From Pelargonium tetragonum (Eukaryota > Streptophyta > Magnoliopsida > Geraniales > Geraniaceae): DNA of 64,000 bases. Numbering within the stretch: position 1 is the first letter of the stretch; each line of letters starts with the position of its first letter. Made by a program: the position numbers and the translations under genes. The stretch is from NCBI GenBank assembly GCA_036897445.1, contig JAYMTL010000022.1:111231-175230 (forward strand). The letters run 5' to 3'. The notes under the pieces are model-generated. The model made no database searches and was not told where the DNA came from. It worked only from the letters and a program-made list of their open reading frames with translations. Shown piece by piece: positions 47,504-61,600 of this stretch.

Positions 47504-50500
47504 AATCTGCTAACTTTATTGCTGAGTCATTTTCAGTTTCGATTATGTAATATTATACGTTGCCCTTAATATTTAATATCTGGTAACGATACAACAAAAG
47601 AAAAGTAAGATATGCATACATATTAAGCAATTCTATAGGGATACTCGGGCTTACCTAAGATTTTGGTGTAGCTAAACCCGAAAAGCCCTGTACCTTTCTA
47701 TATAAAGTTATCTTATAACAGCATCCTTTATCTTGTGTAAAGTGCAGTCTAACCCTCGTTTTTGTCTAAATATCTATATAACTACAAAAAAGCTTTCTTA
47801 AGGGATCCCCTATAAGAAGCGAATCCAAAGATGGAGCCTTAGGTAAAAAGAACATAAATACACCAAGACATCGGATAATTTAATAATTAAAGCAAGCTCT
47901 TACTTTAATATTGCCTAATTTTTATTGCACTTAAGACCTAGAAAATAGAAAAAGGGTTCCTATATTTTAAGTCTAGGAGTAACCTCTCTTCTTATCTTGG
48001 AAAAAAATACCAATACGCCGAAAATACTACATAAATAAAAGCATTAGGATTCTAGTACCCAAAGCTTCCAATAGATTTTTAGATTAAATCTCTTATAGTA
48101 CTCGGAGAACTAAATTTCCGTTCCGTTTATTAGCAAATTTAACAACAAGCTTTTTTAAAAGCAAGTTTTAGTGCAAAGAATTTGAGGTATAGGGTTTACC
48201 CTGAACTTAGGAAGAAGCCTCCCATATTGCAATTTGAGTCAAAACAAGCCTTAACCTTATTGCTTGCGAAAAGACAGAATAAATCTAGTGCTAAGTGCCT
48301 TCCGCTTCTTTATTTCTTGTAACCCTTTTTAGTTTATACTACCTAATTAGAATTATTTACACTTCGGAGTAACCTTAAGCAAGTATTGCCCAGAAGTTTA
48401 TTATGATATACTTCTCACTAAGTTTGATCTCCCAACAAGACCTACCTTGTCATTTTCCGGGGACTAAGGAAGTTTCTAGGGTATCCTAACTGCCTTAATC
48501 TCGAGCTTTCGTTTCAAATGTCTGTTATTACTCTTACCTTGAATACTTTCTTAATTCTCAGCGGGTTTTAATCCTATAAGTCCAAGTGTAGATTACAAAA
48601 AAGTAATACATATTCCCAAAACCAACCCTACTTAACTTGAAGACTGGTTAATTGGGACTGAGGTAAATCCTGTTAACTTAATAAGAGCAACTCTAAAAAG
48701 TAATTTATAATCTTTATCTAGTTTAGTCCAGGTCAAGGGGACCCTGCCTAATAGTAGCGAAAACTTATAAGGTAAGGATTCCGCAAAAATGTTAGGAACT
48801 TTTAAAAAAGAGGTTATCAAAGCAATGCCCAAGTCAAATTTAAGATAAAACTATGAAGAATAAACCAGAAACTTAAATTCCCAAGTTACTCTTGTTAGAG
48901 GTTTATAGATAAGTAAAAGAGACTTAAATAACGGGTACAGATTTAATTGCGATAATGCTTAAAGACTTTAGCCCTAGGTGTTCATTTGAGACCTCCAAAG
49001 CATTTGGTATAGGTAATTCTTAAGTTTTTACACTTCTTTTTTGTTGTTAAGTCCCTCCTAAACTAACTAAGAAAGGCGTTATAAATGCCCGCTTAGGGGG
49101 TGTCGATACATATATACAACTTAACACTTTATTATATACAAGGAAGTACTCCCCCTTTTTTAATATAAGTCCCAAAACTACTATTAGATCCCCATGAGCC
49201 CGCAAGTAACTAGCACATGGCAACAACTCTAATTAAATTATAAGAGATCCTAAACACTTAACTTAAATCAGCGCTCGGGAGTCCTTTAAATATGAGAAGG
49301 ACCTAAAAAGATGCTATAAGCAAGATTTCCTTATAAGGGAATGCCTTTTTTATGTACACTTTTTGTACAAATAAGAGAGCTAGGGGTTTTGAACTGGGAT
49401 CGGACTTTTTGCTAAAAACCTAACTAAATCTAAATATTGCTTTCTTAGGAGTATAGTGCACGCTGCCCTAAAATCTTTCCGATTTAGCTAGGAAGACGTC
49501 TACTTTAGGGTACGATTTCGTCATATACTTTTTCAGGCTTTCATTATAACTAGGACAGCGCGTAAACTGCAAAAAATTTGCTTCTAAACAAGGATTCCTA
49601 AGGAAAAAAGAAAGATTAAAGCAAGTATGTCGGGGTAGTAAGCAAGCTTCTCAGCTTTATCTAAGGGTTTTGAGTTCAATAGTTTAGTCTTTGTTTCTCG
49701 TAATAGGTCCTTTATTCCTGGTCAAGTAAAGTAAGCACCCGTTAAGACGTTAATTAATTCAAAAAAACTTCTGTATGCAAAAATGAGAGTTCTCACAAAA
49801 AGGGTAAAGTCTTTTAGTATAGCGGGCATCTTCTCTTATAGTTAGGGAGTCCTTCCTTTTTAGGGGTATTGCCTAATTAAGAGGACTCGTTATTAAATAA
49901 AGAATCTTTTAGGGCGGGCTGTAGTAGGTAGGAGAGATACCTTGTTACTAGAGAAAATAGTGTATCGAATTTTATAGGAAAACCTGACACTCGAAGAAAT
50001 TTAAGAGTTATTATACTTAGTTTTTTCTAGAAAAAGCGATTTAATATAACAATTGCTGAGAGAAGACAGGGGCCCTTTTTAATTTATAGTTTTGTCTTGC
50101 TTTTCAAAGGAAGTTAGATATTTTCACAAGTAAATACCACTTAAAGGTAGACTCGGGGCTCTCCATGAGTACCTACAATATAGTTAGAAATGCTTGTTAT
50201 CTCAAATTCAGGTTTCGGCGAGAATTACAGCAAAACTTAGAGTGCAGTAAGAAAATACATAAAGTACCCTATAGAGGGTCTATTTGCATTTAGAGACTTC
50301 TTTCCTAGCCAGAGTCACTAAAACCTTATGAACTCCGGAATTCGTAGAAGAAATTTAGTTATACTAGTGAAAGCAAATTATATAAAAGTGGTATCCTACG
50401 TTTAGTAGCTCGGCAAGCTCCCAAGTCTCTGGTAATTAAAAGTTTTTTGTGTAGAATCCCTGTTCACATATAATCTCTATGTGTAAAGTACTGTGAGACC

Positions 50501-53500
50501 TGGTATTCTATGTGAATTCTTTTTTTATTCCGGGCATTTCCAACCTCTTACTTCCTTGGTGAAATACGAGAGTCAGAATTCCTTTTTGATTCGATGCTTG
50601 ATACTAAAGAAAGTGCCCTTCTCTATCGTTTCTAGTTTCCTCTAAGCAGTAAAGCCTGGGATTCTAAGATATTGTAGAATTGTACTCAGTGAAATTTGAG
50701 TTTTTATGAAAGTAACTTACGAGTAATTTAAAGGGAGGTGTGCTATAACTAAATCTACGTGCGTTTACATGACTACAGTTCCAGTCTGTATAAGAGATAG
50801 TAAGTAACATACTCCAAGAGTTAGATTCTTCCTAAAAACACGATTTTTAACTAAGTAGGTGGGGGTTTCGAATTGATAATGATAATAAACTCATTGGAAG
50901 AGTTAGGTTGTAAGGTAGTATTTCTACTTGTTTATCTCATCTCGGCGCTTTAGTATTTAGCTTAACTCGCAAAAATACACAGTAGGGACTAGAATCCTCA
51001 TTAACTAAGCCTTTTGATTCTCTTTTTTGAATTAACAGGGCACTCCTTAGAATTGAAACCCGCTCCCTGACAACTTCTAAAGCAGCTATATTTATTTACA
51101 TACATCTATTCTAAAATTTAAGTAAATACTTCCATAAAAAGAATGAAAAAGGGTTGGGAACTAAACCGAAAAATCCCGAGTTCTTGAATTGCTTAAACTG
51201 TTAGGGGGTCTCCTTAAGGTTTGACTCATTTATAATTTATATTGGATTTCCTTTTTTATTATTCTTTTATAATACCTTTTATGCCCTTTTAAAGGTTGTA
51301 CTTGAACAAGAGCCCTCCTTATTTAACTTATTTAAATTGAAAATAAAAATTCTTGGGTATATAGAGGAGGTTTAAGAGAATTTTTGATAAAACCTAGTGA
51401 AACCCACGCTTAGTAAGTGTAGGAACGAAGACCCCTTTTGTAGCTCCCTGTTCCGATAAGAGATATAACAGCCTATATGGACCCTCTTATACTCGAAAGG
51501 AAAATAGGATAGAATAATCTAAGAAAGATTATAATAAAGTAGGCGAGAATACAGTAAAGATAAAACCTCCTGTCACTTAAAAATTTTCTAGTTCTTTTAT
51601 GGATATTGTTTTAGAGAACTTTTAATTCGTATTAATCAACACCACTTTTGAGGTTCTCTTAACTGGTATGTAAGCCAGGAATTTGAACCTTTTCATTCAA
51701 AGTATTTAAAATTTATAAAAAGCTGTGATAGAAAAATATACCCTAATTGAGAAAGAAATTACTATTAAAAGAACTTCATCCACTTTCTTAAGGTAAACCT
51801 TACAACTTTTGACTAACCCTAAAATTTCTCATACTTTAGTTTAACCTCCTCAAAAGGGGAGCCTGTGATATCGTTTAGGAAGGCGTACTAGTTCTAACTC
51901 TTAAAAAAGGGTCTCTTTATGGAAGTCCTTACTGTCTTATTTCTATCAAACAAGTTTACTGCAAACATAACTCTTTCGTATCCAAGGATTTCTTTAATCC
52001 TACAGTCCTCCTAAAGAAAAGAAGTTAAATAAGAAGGAGCGCATAGAATATTGAGGGGTTTCCCCAAGTCTAGAGTACCAAAAGATACATATTCTTTCTA
52101 ACTAAGTCGTTACTTCTCTTCTTGAAAAACGTATAAGCGTTATAACAGAGATGTAAACGTTTTTTATATCCTCAAAAAGGTATCGGGTTAAGAAAAACTT
52201 TGCTATCAGGGAACCCCGTTAGAGAAGCCTATAAACGCTAATGTTTTACTTATATATAAAATAAGGGAAAAGGTAAGTCCAGTATCTTCAAGGAAGAGTA
52301 AACTACTTTAAAACGGGTAGGCCTTTAATAATCCAAAACAAGATAGCTCTATAACTCTTGGAACAGGGTGGGGAATTTTTTTACTAAATTTATTAAGGCA
52401 AACTCGGGTCTAGTTAACCCGTCCCTGTATTGAGTATTGTAAGGAAGCCCCGCGCACAATTAGTAATATTTCACTAAAATGACTTCATATATTCTTGTGT
52501 ATTACAGGTTTTTTCTATTTATATATGTTATGTTAAAAGAAATAAAGTTAGTTTTCTACCGGATATTTTAAGCTTAGTCGAAAAGGGGAAAAGTTATAGT
52601 TTACATTAACACAAGTTCCGTATTTCTAAGACATTTTTCGTATAGTATCGCACCTACCCCAAGTAGCCTTCATATAAATAATATATGAAACTTATACTTA
52701 TTTAAGAATCCTCATAAAAGCGACCCTCTACTCTGAACTTAAAATAAAGAGCTGGTGAGTAAAAAAAGAGCCCACTGCATCTCTTAGTTCTTATCTTTCT
52801 AACAAAAATTCTTCCATAAGGAATTGCCCCAGCCGCCATAACCCTCTTTCAAAAAGCACTGACTTGTTTGGGAAGGGGCTCTATAATCTTGCAATTCTTA
52901 AAAGTGCAAACCTTTTTAGATTTACTAACAGTATTAAGCTTTTCGGCACCCCTAAAATATGCTAGCAGGAAGTTCTTTTCAAAAAAAAGTTTCACTTTTA
53001 TATAGGAATAGGAGCACTCCGTAGTCACTACACCTTATATTTTATAAAGTATAAAGAATCCACTGGTTATAAAAAATTACTGTAACTTAATTTGTTACCC
53101 TAAATGAATACAATTCCTCCAAGCCTTTTAGGACTAAACCACCAATCCAGTCAGGAGCGTTAGGGTTTCTTAAGTCTTAAAAGTATTTGCCAGATCAAGG
53201 CGAAGTATTCTTTAGAGTGAGTAAGAAGAAGCTCGGTAGTATACAGATGGAGCCAGAAAGCCTTGTAAAAGGTATTTTTTTGTAAGTTTTTGTATATGAA
53301 AAAACCTCTTTTTCCTCAGAATTCCCGCGAGCAAATCTTTTTAAGGTAACTAAACTAAAGGACTCAAACGAACTTTACTATATTCCAAGGGCTGCGCTGA
53401 CATTCCTTTTCTGTATAGATCCATACTGGCTACGAATTTTCTTCTAAGAACTGTAGAACCGAGAAACTTAGATTTTCGGAGTTTTCCACATCAGGCGTTA

Positions 53501-53861
53501 TCCCCGGGTTAGGGCTTATTTAAAGCTACGCCCGCTAATCCTGGTTTTCGTTACTCTAGCTTTATTCGAGTTTGACAAAAACTACAAGATTCTTGGTACC
53601 CTTTTAGTAATTGATTGTTTATTTAAAGAGTCAGTTTCATTCAAGATACTCGGATTACCATACTAGAGAGCGTTAAGCAACCGACGAAAAAAGAGCTGGA
53701 GCTACACATCGAAGGACTCCCCTATCCTTAGTTAGTGGATTTCTAAACCCGACTTTAACCCACAACTCAAGAGAATTGACTTGGTTTCTCCTTTAAAAGA
53801 AGCTCGTAGCTTGAGATACCTAAGGGTTCTTTACCTATCTAATTGAATACTAAATTCTAAT

Positions 53862-53901
53862 CTAGTAACTAAATTTAGTTACTAGAATAAATTTATTCTA
53901 G
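53862..53901. repeat. Two overlapping perfect palindromes, 24 and 20 bp
   Basis: Positions 53862-53885 (arms CTAGTAACTAAA and TTTAGTTACTAG) are a perfect 24-bp palindrome. Positions 53882-53901 (arms CTAGAATAAA and TTTATTCTAG) are a perfect 20-bp palindrome. They share the CTAG at 53882-53885, so three CTAG sites sit at regular ends. By hand estimate a 24-bp perfect palindrome should occur by chance about 0.01 times in 62 kb of this composition. Confidence 0.9.
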
Positions 53902-54299
53902 TTCGGGGTCTTGTAAAGTTTAAGTTAGAAGTCTCACTAAATTAGATATATATACCCTTAACCAAATCCCCCTTTTACTTTATATAAATAAGAATTTCTA
54001 TTCTATTCCGTATCTGAAGTAAATTTAGCAAGGCGGAGACTCCTTATTATTAAACCCCTAAGTTTATAAGTTTCTCCTTAGTATAACAGGACCCCCGCTT
54101 TTAATGCAGCTTTACTCCTAATTGCAAATCCCCTTTTTAGTAAAAGGCTCCTCCGTAAACCCCCTATCGAGGAAAAACCCCTGAATAGTTATTACATGAA
54201 ATGAAAATCTAACCCTTGTAAAAATACCTTGATGTTAACTCTTCCAAAAAACTCTAGTTTCAATCTTCTATATAAATCCAAGATTCTGAAATAGGTAAT

Positions 54300-55660
54300 A
54301 TAAGTTCAGTTTAGAATTTTCATTTCTTTTCTGGCACCCGAATATCCAGGACTTTTTAAGACTGCTCTTAACCCTTTTGAACTTGCTCCACAAATGAATA
54401 TAGTCAAACTCTCTGAGATAGCTTTTTCTATTACTTCTTGAAAGCTCGAGCTTTACTTAAAATATAAGTTTCCTTGTGCTCCTACTATAGAACCTCTTCA
54501 ACTAGGATTCTGCCTATTCTAATACTCCTGCTAACAAGGACGCCGCAAAGCTCGGAATGTTCCCTTACTGGTTTAAGATTCAGAATACAGGAACTTACCT
54601 AGAACAGATAGCTGCCAAAGACAAGAATACCAATTAGCTTATCAGTTATCAATTCCAGATCGGACTCTCTTTCAAAGGAAAGTCTCTGTTTATCCAATTC
54701 CTATAGTTCAAGTTACTTACTTAATTATCCAAGAACTTCTTAGTCTTGATTGGTTCTAACAAGGAGAGGTAAGTAGGGTAGGGTTTTAAGGATTTCAATT
54801 AGTACACCCTGAAGTAGTAAAACTCCGGTTCGGCAATGTTAGGAAATAAATAGAATATCCTTGTTAAAGCAACTCGGGTCATCTAGCTTACTGTCAAAAA
54901 ATCTGTTCCTCTTATACCTTTAGCTTGTCAATGATCGGAATAGTACTAAAGGAATCTGGTTTATGTCCTTTACCTTTAGAATTAGAGCCTTGGCCTTGCT
55001 CAGGAGGGATCTTACGGAGCTTCTAGCCTGTAGCTTATTCTTCTTGTTATTGATATCGGATTTTGTATTATCTTTCCTTTAGAGTTTAGAGTTAGAGGAG
55101 CCTAGTATATCTATCTTTTTATCAGTATATAATATAATGATAAGCAACACCAGGAAAAGAACCTCTTCCATTCGACTTCCTTAATTTTAAAAAAGACCTA
55201 TCTCAAATCTAGGAAAACCCTGAAAAATGACCCTTAACTACTACCTGTCAAGACTTTTTTACCGGCTGGGCGCATCTGCAAGTTATATTCCAATATTTCA
55301 AGAGTTTCCAGGCCGTTATTATCTTTCAGGACAGCCCCCTTTTTTCGCCTATAAGATTTCATAGAGATTATAACCTTTAGGGGCAATGCTTAGAGATTTT
55401 TGTAAAAAATTTATTAGTAGAATAAAACTTCACAGGATATGTCTAGTTGTTTGCCTGATCCAACCTTGTTCTAAGTAAAGTCTCCGTTCTGTATATACTC
55501 CTATTGCCAATTTGTGAGGATACTTTAGCCTTACTACTTCGTGAATACTGAATCCTTATATCACACACCTATTGCTTGTGCTTCTGTAAGCTGTCTCTTC
55601 CTGAGCTTTCTTTATTAACCTACCAAAAGATTCACAATAAGGGCATCTAACAAAGGGTTT
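54300..55660. other. C-skewed block, no supportable gene
   Basis: The plus strand is C- and T-rich compared with its flanks, like the blocks at 8.3-12.0 and 23.4-28.1 kb. Reading the frame that starts at 54,341, stops appear somewhat less often than chance would give, and one stop-free run of about 59 codons covers roughly 54.58-54.76 kb. The translation matches nothing I know. It may be a further decayed copy of the family behind the other skewed blocks, but I found no shared long word. Confidence 0.35.
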
Positions 55661-58600
55661 CGACTTCTTTTTTCTTATAACAATTAAACTTAGAGCCTAA
55701 CAAGACTTGAGGAGTCATATTTTAGACACGGAATAACTGCTTTACCAAATTTATATACTTTTGATTTTTTTATGCTCCTAGAATATTTTTGAGAATTTTT
55801 TAGGAATACCCATTAAAATAAAAGCTTCTAAACTTATTTGTTATAACTTACGTACGGATTTTGTAGCCACTAGAAAAAAGACTCCAAGAAATTCTCAAAT
55901 GAGCTAAAAAGATCTTAAATAAAGGACTTTTTATAAGAGAATTTAATCTTATATTTTCAAAAGGTGTTGTGTACTTTCACTAAAAGAAGTTCTTCACCAT
56001 TAAAATCCTCTTCTAATAACTAAGCTTCATACCTGAGCTGGGTAGCCCCTGATGAAGTTGCAGGGAAAAGATACAATTAAAGAACGAGTTCTACGCATTA
56101 AAGAAAGGGTCTAAGACGTGTATGTTCTACACTCTTTTTGTTAGAGTACTACTATACTCAGTTGAAAAAGAACTGTCATGAGCACAATAACATAAGTAAC
56201 CCTAGGTGTCCTTAAATGGAAAACCATAATAATTCACTTTTTCTATTATTTATAATATTTCTTCTATATATCTTGGATTTGAAACTAGTATATATACTGT
56301 GTTCGCCCAGGAGCCCTTGGTTTTCTCAGACTAGGGCTGTGCTTAGAAGGTATAGAGAAACCCTTTTTCTTATTAACCCGTTCCGAGGCTTTATAGAGTT
56401 TTTGCAAGTAATGGTAAAGAGATTCTAAAGAAGCCAGCGCTAATCTGGGTAGTTTTTAAATGAAACGAAATTCCCATATAAAACTAAAACAGCAGTAAAT
56501 CGGCGAGAATCAATCATACACAAAAGCCTTTTCGGGTTAAAGCTCACGAAGCCTCGCAGGAGTTTCGATTAATTTAATTATACGTCTCCGTTATTTTTTA
56601 GTTCTGCCTAACTAAATAGCGGTAAATTGACTCCTTTTTGGTACCGAAGTGCTCTGAAGAAAGGTCCCATTACGGTTAGAAGAATCTAAGAGAGCTTTTT
56701 TAACGTTTTTAGAAGGGATTTTTATCCCTAAGAGCTAGGAATTCATATAAACCCATGCAAATTCTCTGAATTTAGTGTTAGAATTATATTCAATTCACAT
56801 TAGTTAATATTGCACTTGCTTGATAAGACGGAAATTCCTGACATGGGAGTCTACTCAATTAGAAGTATACCCGTCTTTTAGATTCGAGACTTATCCAGAG
56901 AAAAGCACTCTAGTTATTTGTGAAGTACAGCCTTAAAAAGCAAAATAAAATAAAGCAACTTCAGGGTATATTTGCAGTTGAAATATCAAATAAGGCCTAG
57001 TTGCTGTTTTAGAAATATACGTATAACAAATGTCAGGACACTCTAATACTAAGAAAAGGTACGGGTTTATTCCGCCCGAGGACTCTGGTCAATCCTTAGG
57101 GTTTGTAACAAAAGATAATACCATAAGTTATACAGTTATATTTATTTTGGAGAGTCCCACCTCTTCTTTTTAGTTTTAAACTCTATTACCCCCTCTGGGT
57201 AGATTTTATAAGTAGAAATTACTCAAAATTTTTGTGTTAGAAAAAAAAGGCTTAACTTTCTAATAAAAACTCTGCCTCAATTTGTATAATTCTTAAGCTG
57301 TTTCAAGGACTGTAGTATAAAGATTATACACTATACTAAAAATGAACGGAAGTTTCTCTTTAAAGTCCTGGCTAGCTTGAAACTCTTTAAACTGCATATG
57401 GTTTACTAGGGTAGGGAATACATAATTAAAAGGCGAATACCCTTGTTAGCTACACTGTATTTGTTGCTTTCTATGTAAGCGTATTGGTCCCAAAAATCTG
57501 AGTAATAAATTCTTAAAAAGTCAAACTCTATAGAGCAAAGGTAGAAGACTTGGATCCGAAGTTTCTGAATACAAGTTCTTTTTAATAGTATAGAGTGAAA
57601 CATATAGACTACTATAACTAAATTTCTTTTGGAGAGTTCCTTGTTGTAATTTTAACAAAACAATTCATGAAGTTATAATTACTAGTGTTTGTTGATAGAA
57701 GTCTAAACTTCAAGGAACTTTAAATAAGTAGGTTTTTAGTTTACCGCTTCCGTATCCCTATAACTAGCAACTAGCAAAGGTCATCCAGCTTGTTCCCAAT
57801 AATCATACCTCTCCTTTTTCGAGGCCATAACATCCTGGTTACCCAGCTTTTTTAAAACAACTTACTTTTATTTCTATAATTAGGCAATTTCTTTTTTTAG
57901 GAACCCAACCAATTCTCAAAATGAAATACAGGGCAGCCTTAGAATATACGCATAGACTTATAACAACTTAACTAAGAAAGTAAACGAGTACCCTATTTTT
58001 TGGTTGGACTTCCAGACAACGGAGCCTATAGGTATTGGCTTTTTTTCGAATACATGTTATTTGAAAGAATTTTTCAGAGTTATAGGGTAAACTTTATAAT
58101 AACTTATACTATACTAGATCCTACTAAGGGAATCCCATGACCCAAGGGTTTTCGGCCCAAAGTTTGACTAAAACTTGTGTCTGTAGTTGTCGTTTTCAGG
58201 ATTCCCATTTTAATTAGGAGGTTAATCTACTTATAAGAAGAATTTTGAGTAGGGAAGTCCCTGTATTTACAGCAAATAATCTAAGGTATTTAATTGTCAT
58301 AAACCGAAGGATAGTTAAAAAGTTTCCTTTTTCTTATAAATTAACGCTTAGTTGAATTCCTAAGGAGGGGTAGACTTTTTGTAGCCTCGAGTATAACAAG
58401 GAGGGACTTTCATCAGCAATGTTTGGCTACTATGTTTCTTAACAAGTAAGTCCAAAATCAAGATATAAAAGGAGCTTGAGTGATAGTATAGTAATAGGAT
58501 GGGGGGTGATGCTTACATTAATAAAAAGTTTTTATAAGGACTCTTTGCACAAAGCGGAAAGAGAGCTTCTCTGAATTTGATTTTTCTTCCTAGGATCACA

Positions 58601-61600
58601 TTAAAAAGTTAGAACTAAGAACTATAGGATATAGGATAAATGAATATACAAAATTACCTTACAGAAACGCTCCTCAAGTATGTATTTATTACCAGTAATG
58701 AAAATCGGGATTTCGGTTGCTCTTTAAAAACCCCCAGGGTAGTGAGAGTACCCTATGATTTAGTTCAGAAACTTCTTTATAAAAGAAACCAGTTATAGGT
58801 ATTACTATGCTACGAAAAATCAAAATCTATTTGTATAAAGTACCCCGACAAGCTATTAACAAAATTAGGTTTAAAAAGCAAGGCATTTTTAAGATTTTTA
58901 AAAAGTTAAGGTTATCTTAGGTGGAGTATAGGTGTCTCCTCTGTAAACTCTAAAAAAGCCCAAGAATCGCGTAGATATAAAAGTATCCCTGAGTAATAAA
59001 GGTGTGCAATAGGCAAGGCCCAAATTACATTGAAGAGTGTTAATTAGAAGAAATACTACAAAAAGGTTCTTGTAGCTTCGTACTTATCCATAAATTTCGT
59101 TTAGCCTGAGAATAATACCTTAGTTTAATGAATTAAATCAAGTTCAAGTTAGGATAACCGGGAAGGCGAATTGAATACTTATGTGGGTATTTTTGAAAAA
59201 GTTTAGTTTGCAGGATATCAGTCCCCCTTTATTTACTTATTTTTAAGGAGTTCTCAAGAATTAGAGAGGCGCAGCTAAGAGTGTCCATAACTAAAAACCC
59301 GGATCTATATGGATGGAATTAGTCCTTCTTAATAGCATAAAACGGGTAAATCCTACTTTATATAAAATTTTTCATTTACTTAATTTCGCCTTATCCAACA
59401 CGGAATAGCCTCCCTTAGTCTTTTATTTAGTTTTATAAAAAGACTTATTCGCCGACGAAAATAGGTTCAAACTCGGATAAAACCCTTGTCAGCTATTTTC
59501 CTTTCAGAGGATCCTAAAGTAGTTCTGTTACTCTTAAGGTAAACTTTTGAATCTATACTCTTAAAAAAATGTTCGTAGTAGTAGCGTTGAAAGGGCTTAA
59601 CAAAATTCCAAGTAGTAATGTCCCGGCCGGTTTAGATCTTTAACTTAAAACATTTCTATTCCGTTAAAAGAACAGAATTCCTTCTTATTCTCGAGCTTAA
59701 ACTCTAAGGATCCTGTTTTATAACATACCTCCAAAACTTCTGGGTAAAGTGTGTAAATGAATGTAACTAAAGTACCGCAAAATTCTGCGGGTCTATTACG
59801 ATCTCTTAAAGGATTTCCCAATTCCGATGAATACTCTTATAATGCTAAGGTAGAGACTTGTCCTTACAGCTCTTTATTTTTAGGTAAATTCCGAAGCTCC
59901 TCTTAATCTAAGGATTCTCTTACAAATTTTAGTAGGAATGTATTACTAGAAAAAGTATAAAGTATTTAAAAAGCTGCAATAAAACTTTAAAAGGAGGAAT
60001 CCTTCTGCGGAAGGGCTCCTCGTAGGGCAAAGTCTCCTTATAGTTACCTGTTATTACTATGTTATAACCAAGAAAAAGAATAATTGTAATTTAAGTTAGC
60101 TCTAAAAAGATTGAGGCTCCGCTTTTCAAGTAAAGTTTGGTGTCTCTTCTAAATTTTATAGGCCGCAGCTTTTTAATAAAGTTAAGACGGACCCCACTTC
60201 AGAGCTTATCCGGTATCAAATTTTTTTATCATTGAGTTTCAAGATCTAAGTCTAGTTTTGAGCTTTTCTATTGTAAAATTCTGGTTTTATATTAGCTTCG
60301 ATTCGAGCTTCTGGAATACTTGGATGTCTTGTTACATTCAAAGGGGGTGTTATATACAATTCTTGATGTTGTAGTTGTTAAGGCTAAAAAGAAGTTTTGA
60401 TACAGGGTTCTCTTCTAGGAAAGTTTTTATATTAGTACATTATTACGAGGAGCTCCCCTTTATTTAGCGCAATCTAAGGCAGGGGAGTCTTATTTCCGAA
60501 TATCCAAAAAGGGTTTTCTGATATAATAATCAGATTAACTCCATAATTAAGCGCTTCCATAAATATAAGTTAAACTTAGCAGTTCTCCGAAAATCTTCTT
60601 ATTTTGTATGTGCAGAGAGCTCGGTTCCCGGTTTCCTACGAGAGTTCTTTATACCTTTCTAAATAATGCCTCTCATGTAGAGGGGTGTCCCTAGATTTTT
60701 ATAAAGGGGCTCTTATTAACTACATATTCAAACTAAAGGGCGCAGAGGACTCTAAATTTAATAAGTACCAAAAGGAATTTTAGCCGTTTTCGGACGAGTA
60801 GAGACTTCTAAGCATGCTCTATTTTTAAGGGTCGGCTCATATCAAGGAAATAAGCTGCTCCTTTCTTTGTTTTACAGCGACGCCAAAATCTCAAAAATAA
60901 AATCTCTTTTTTAAATACTAAGTACTAAGTTTTGAATTCCTCAAACAAAATAGCTACTCTATTTTTTCTTTCAAGCATTTCTATAAGTGCAAACGAGGAA
61001 AGCTAAATTATGAAAGACTTTATAATAGACTTCTCTGCTTAGTGATAACCCCCTGAATTCAAACTCAATTTAGGCTGATATGCAACCGTGTATAGTATCT
61101 TGCCTACTTTTTAAAAGATAAGCATAATGGATTTTAGGAAGGGCTAGAACTTTATTCTAATTAAGTTAAGAGCAATTTAAGGAGAGTCCGCCACAAATTA
61201 AGCTACTCCTGGCAAGTGGACAACGTCCAGATAAAGAAAACACTTATGTAAAATTTCCGCAGTTATATTTAGGCACAGCCGTACAATAGAAAATAAATAG
61301 AACTCTAACAACCGACTTAGGTATTGTAAGCTTTTTGTTTACTAACTGGGCAGTAATAATTAACCCAGGTTAGACTCTAAACTTTCTTTCCTATTCCTGT
61401 GTTTAAGTACATAGAACTTTCTTAGACATGAAAGTCCCTGTTACTGATACGGAGTACTATATCTGAGATCCTGGAATTCTTAAGCTTTTCTTTATTGACC
61501 CCTCTTTCTTTTAGTTTGACTGCCAAAATACTTAGATTACCCAAGGTCATTTTTATAGGATATCCCCGGGTTATAATGTTCCATATTTTTTCTACACAGG

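Larger units (their letters stand above)
41975..54299. other. Gene-less sequence, little skew, weak tRNA-like relics
   Basis: No open frame reaches 70 codons in this 12-kb stretch and none is recognisable. It contains two minus-strand tRNA-like segments and several hairpins listed separately, plus GC cores such as GGGATCCC at 47802-47809. An isolated T-arm-like phrase occurs near 49,390 and another near 51,050 on the minus strand, without a full cloverleaf. Confidence 0.5.

Noticed and set aside
54341-55170. Possible decayed long coding frame on the plus strand
   Set aside because: Stops are only moderately rarer than chance and the translation resembles no retroelement, polymerase or other family I can name.
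58131-58175. Second trnF-like anticodon region on the minus strand
   Set aside because: Only about 20 bases resemble trnF; the T-arm and acceptor are absent, and GC-cored symmetric words are common here.
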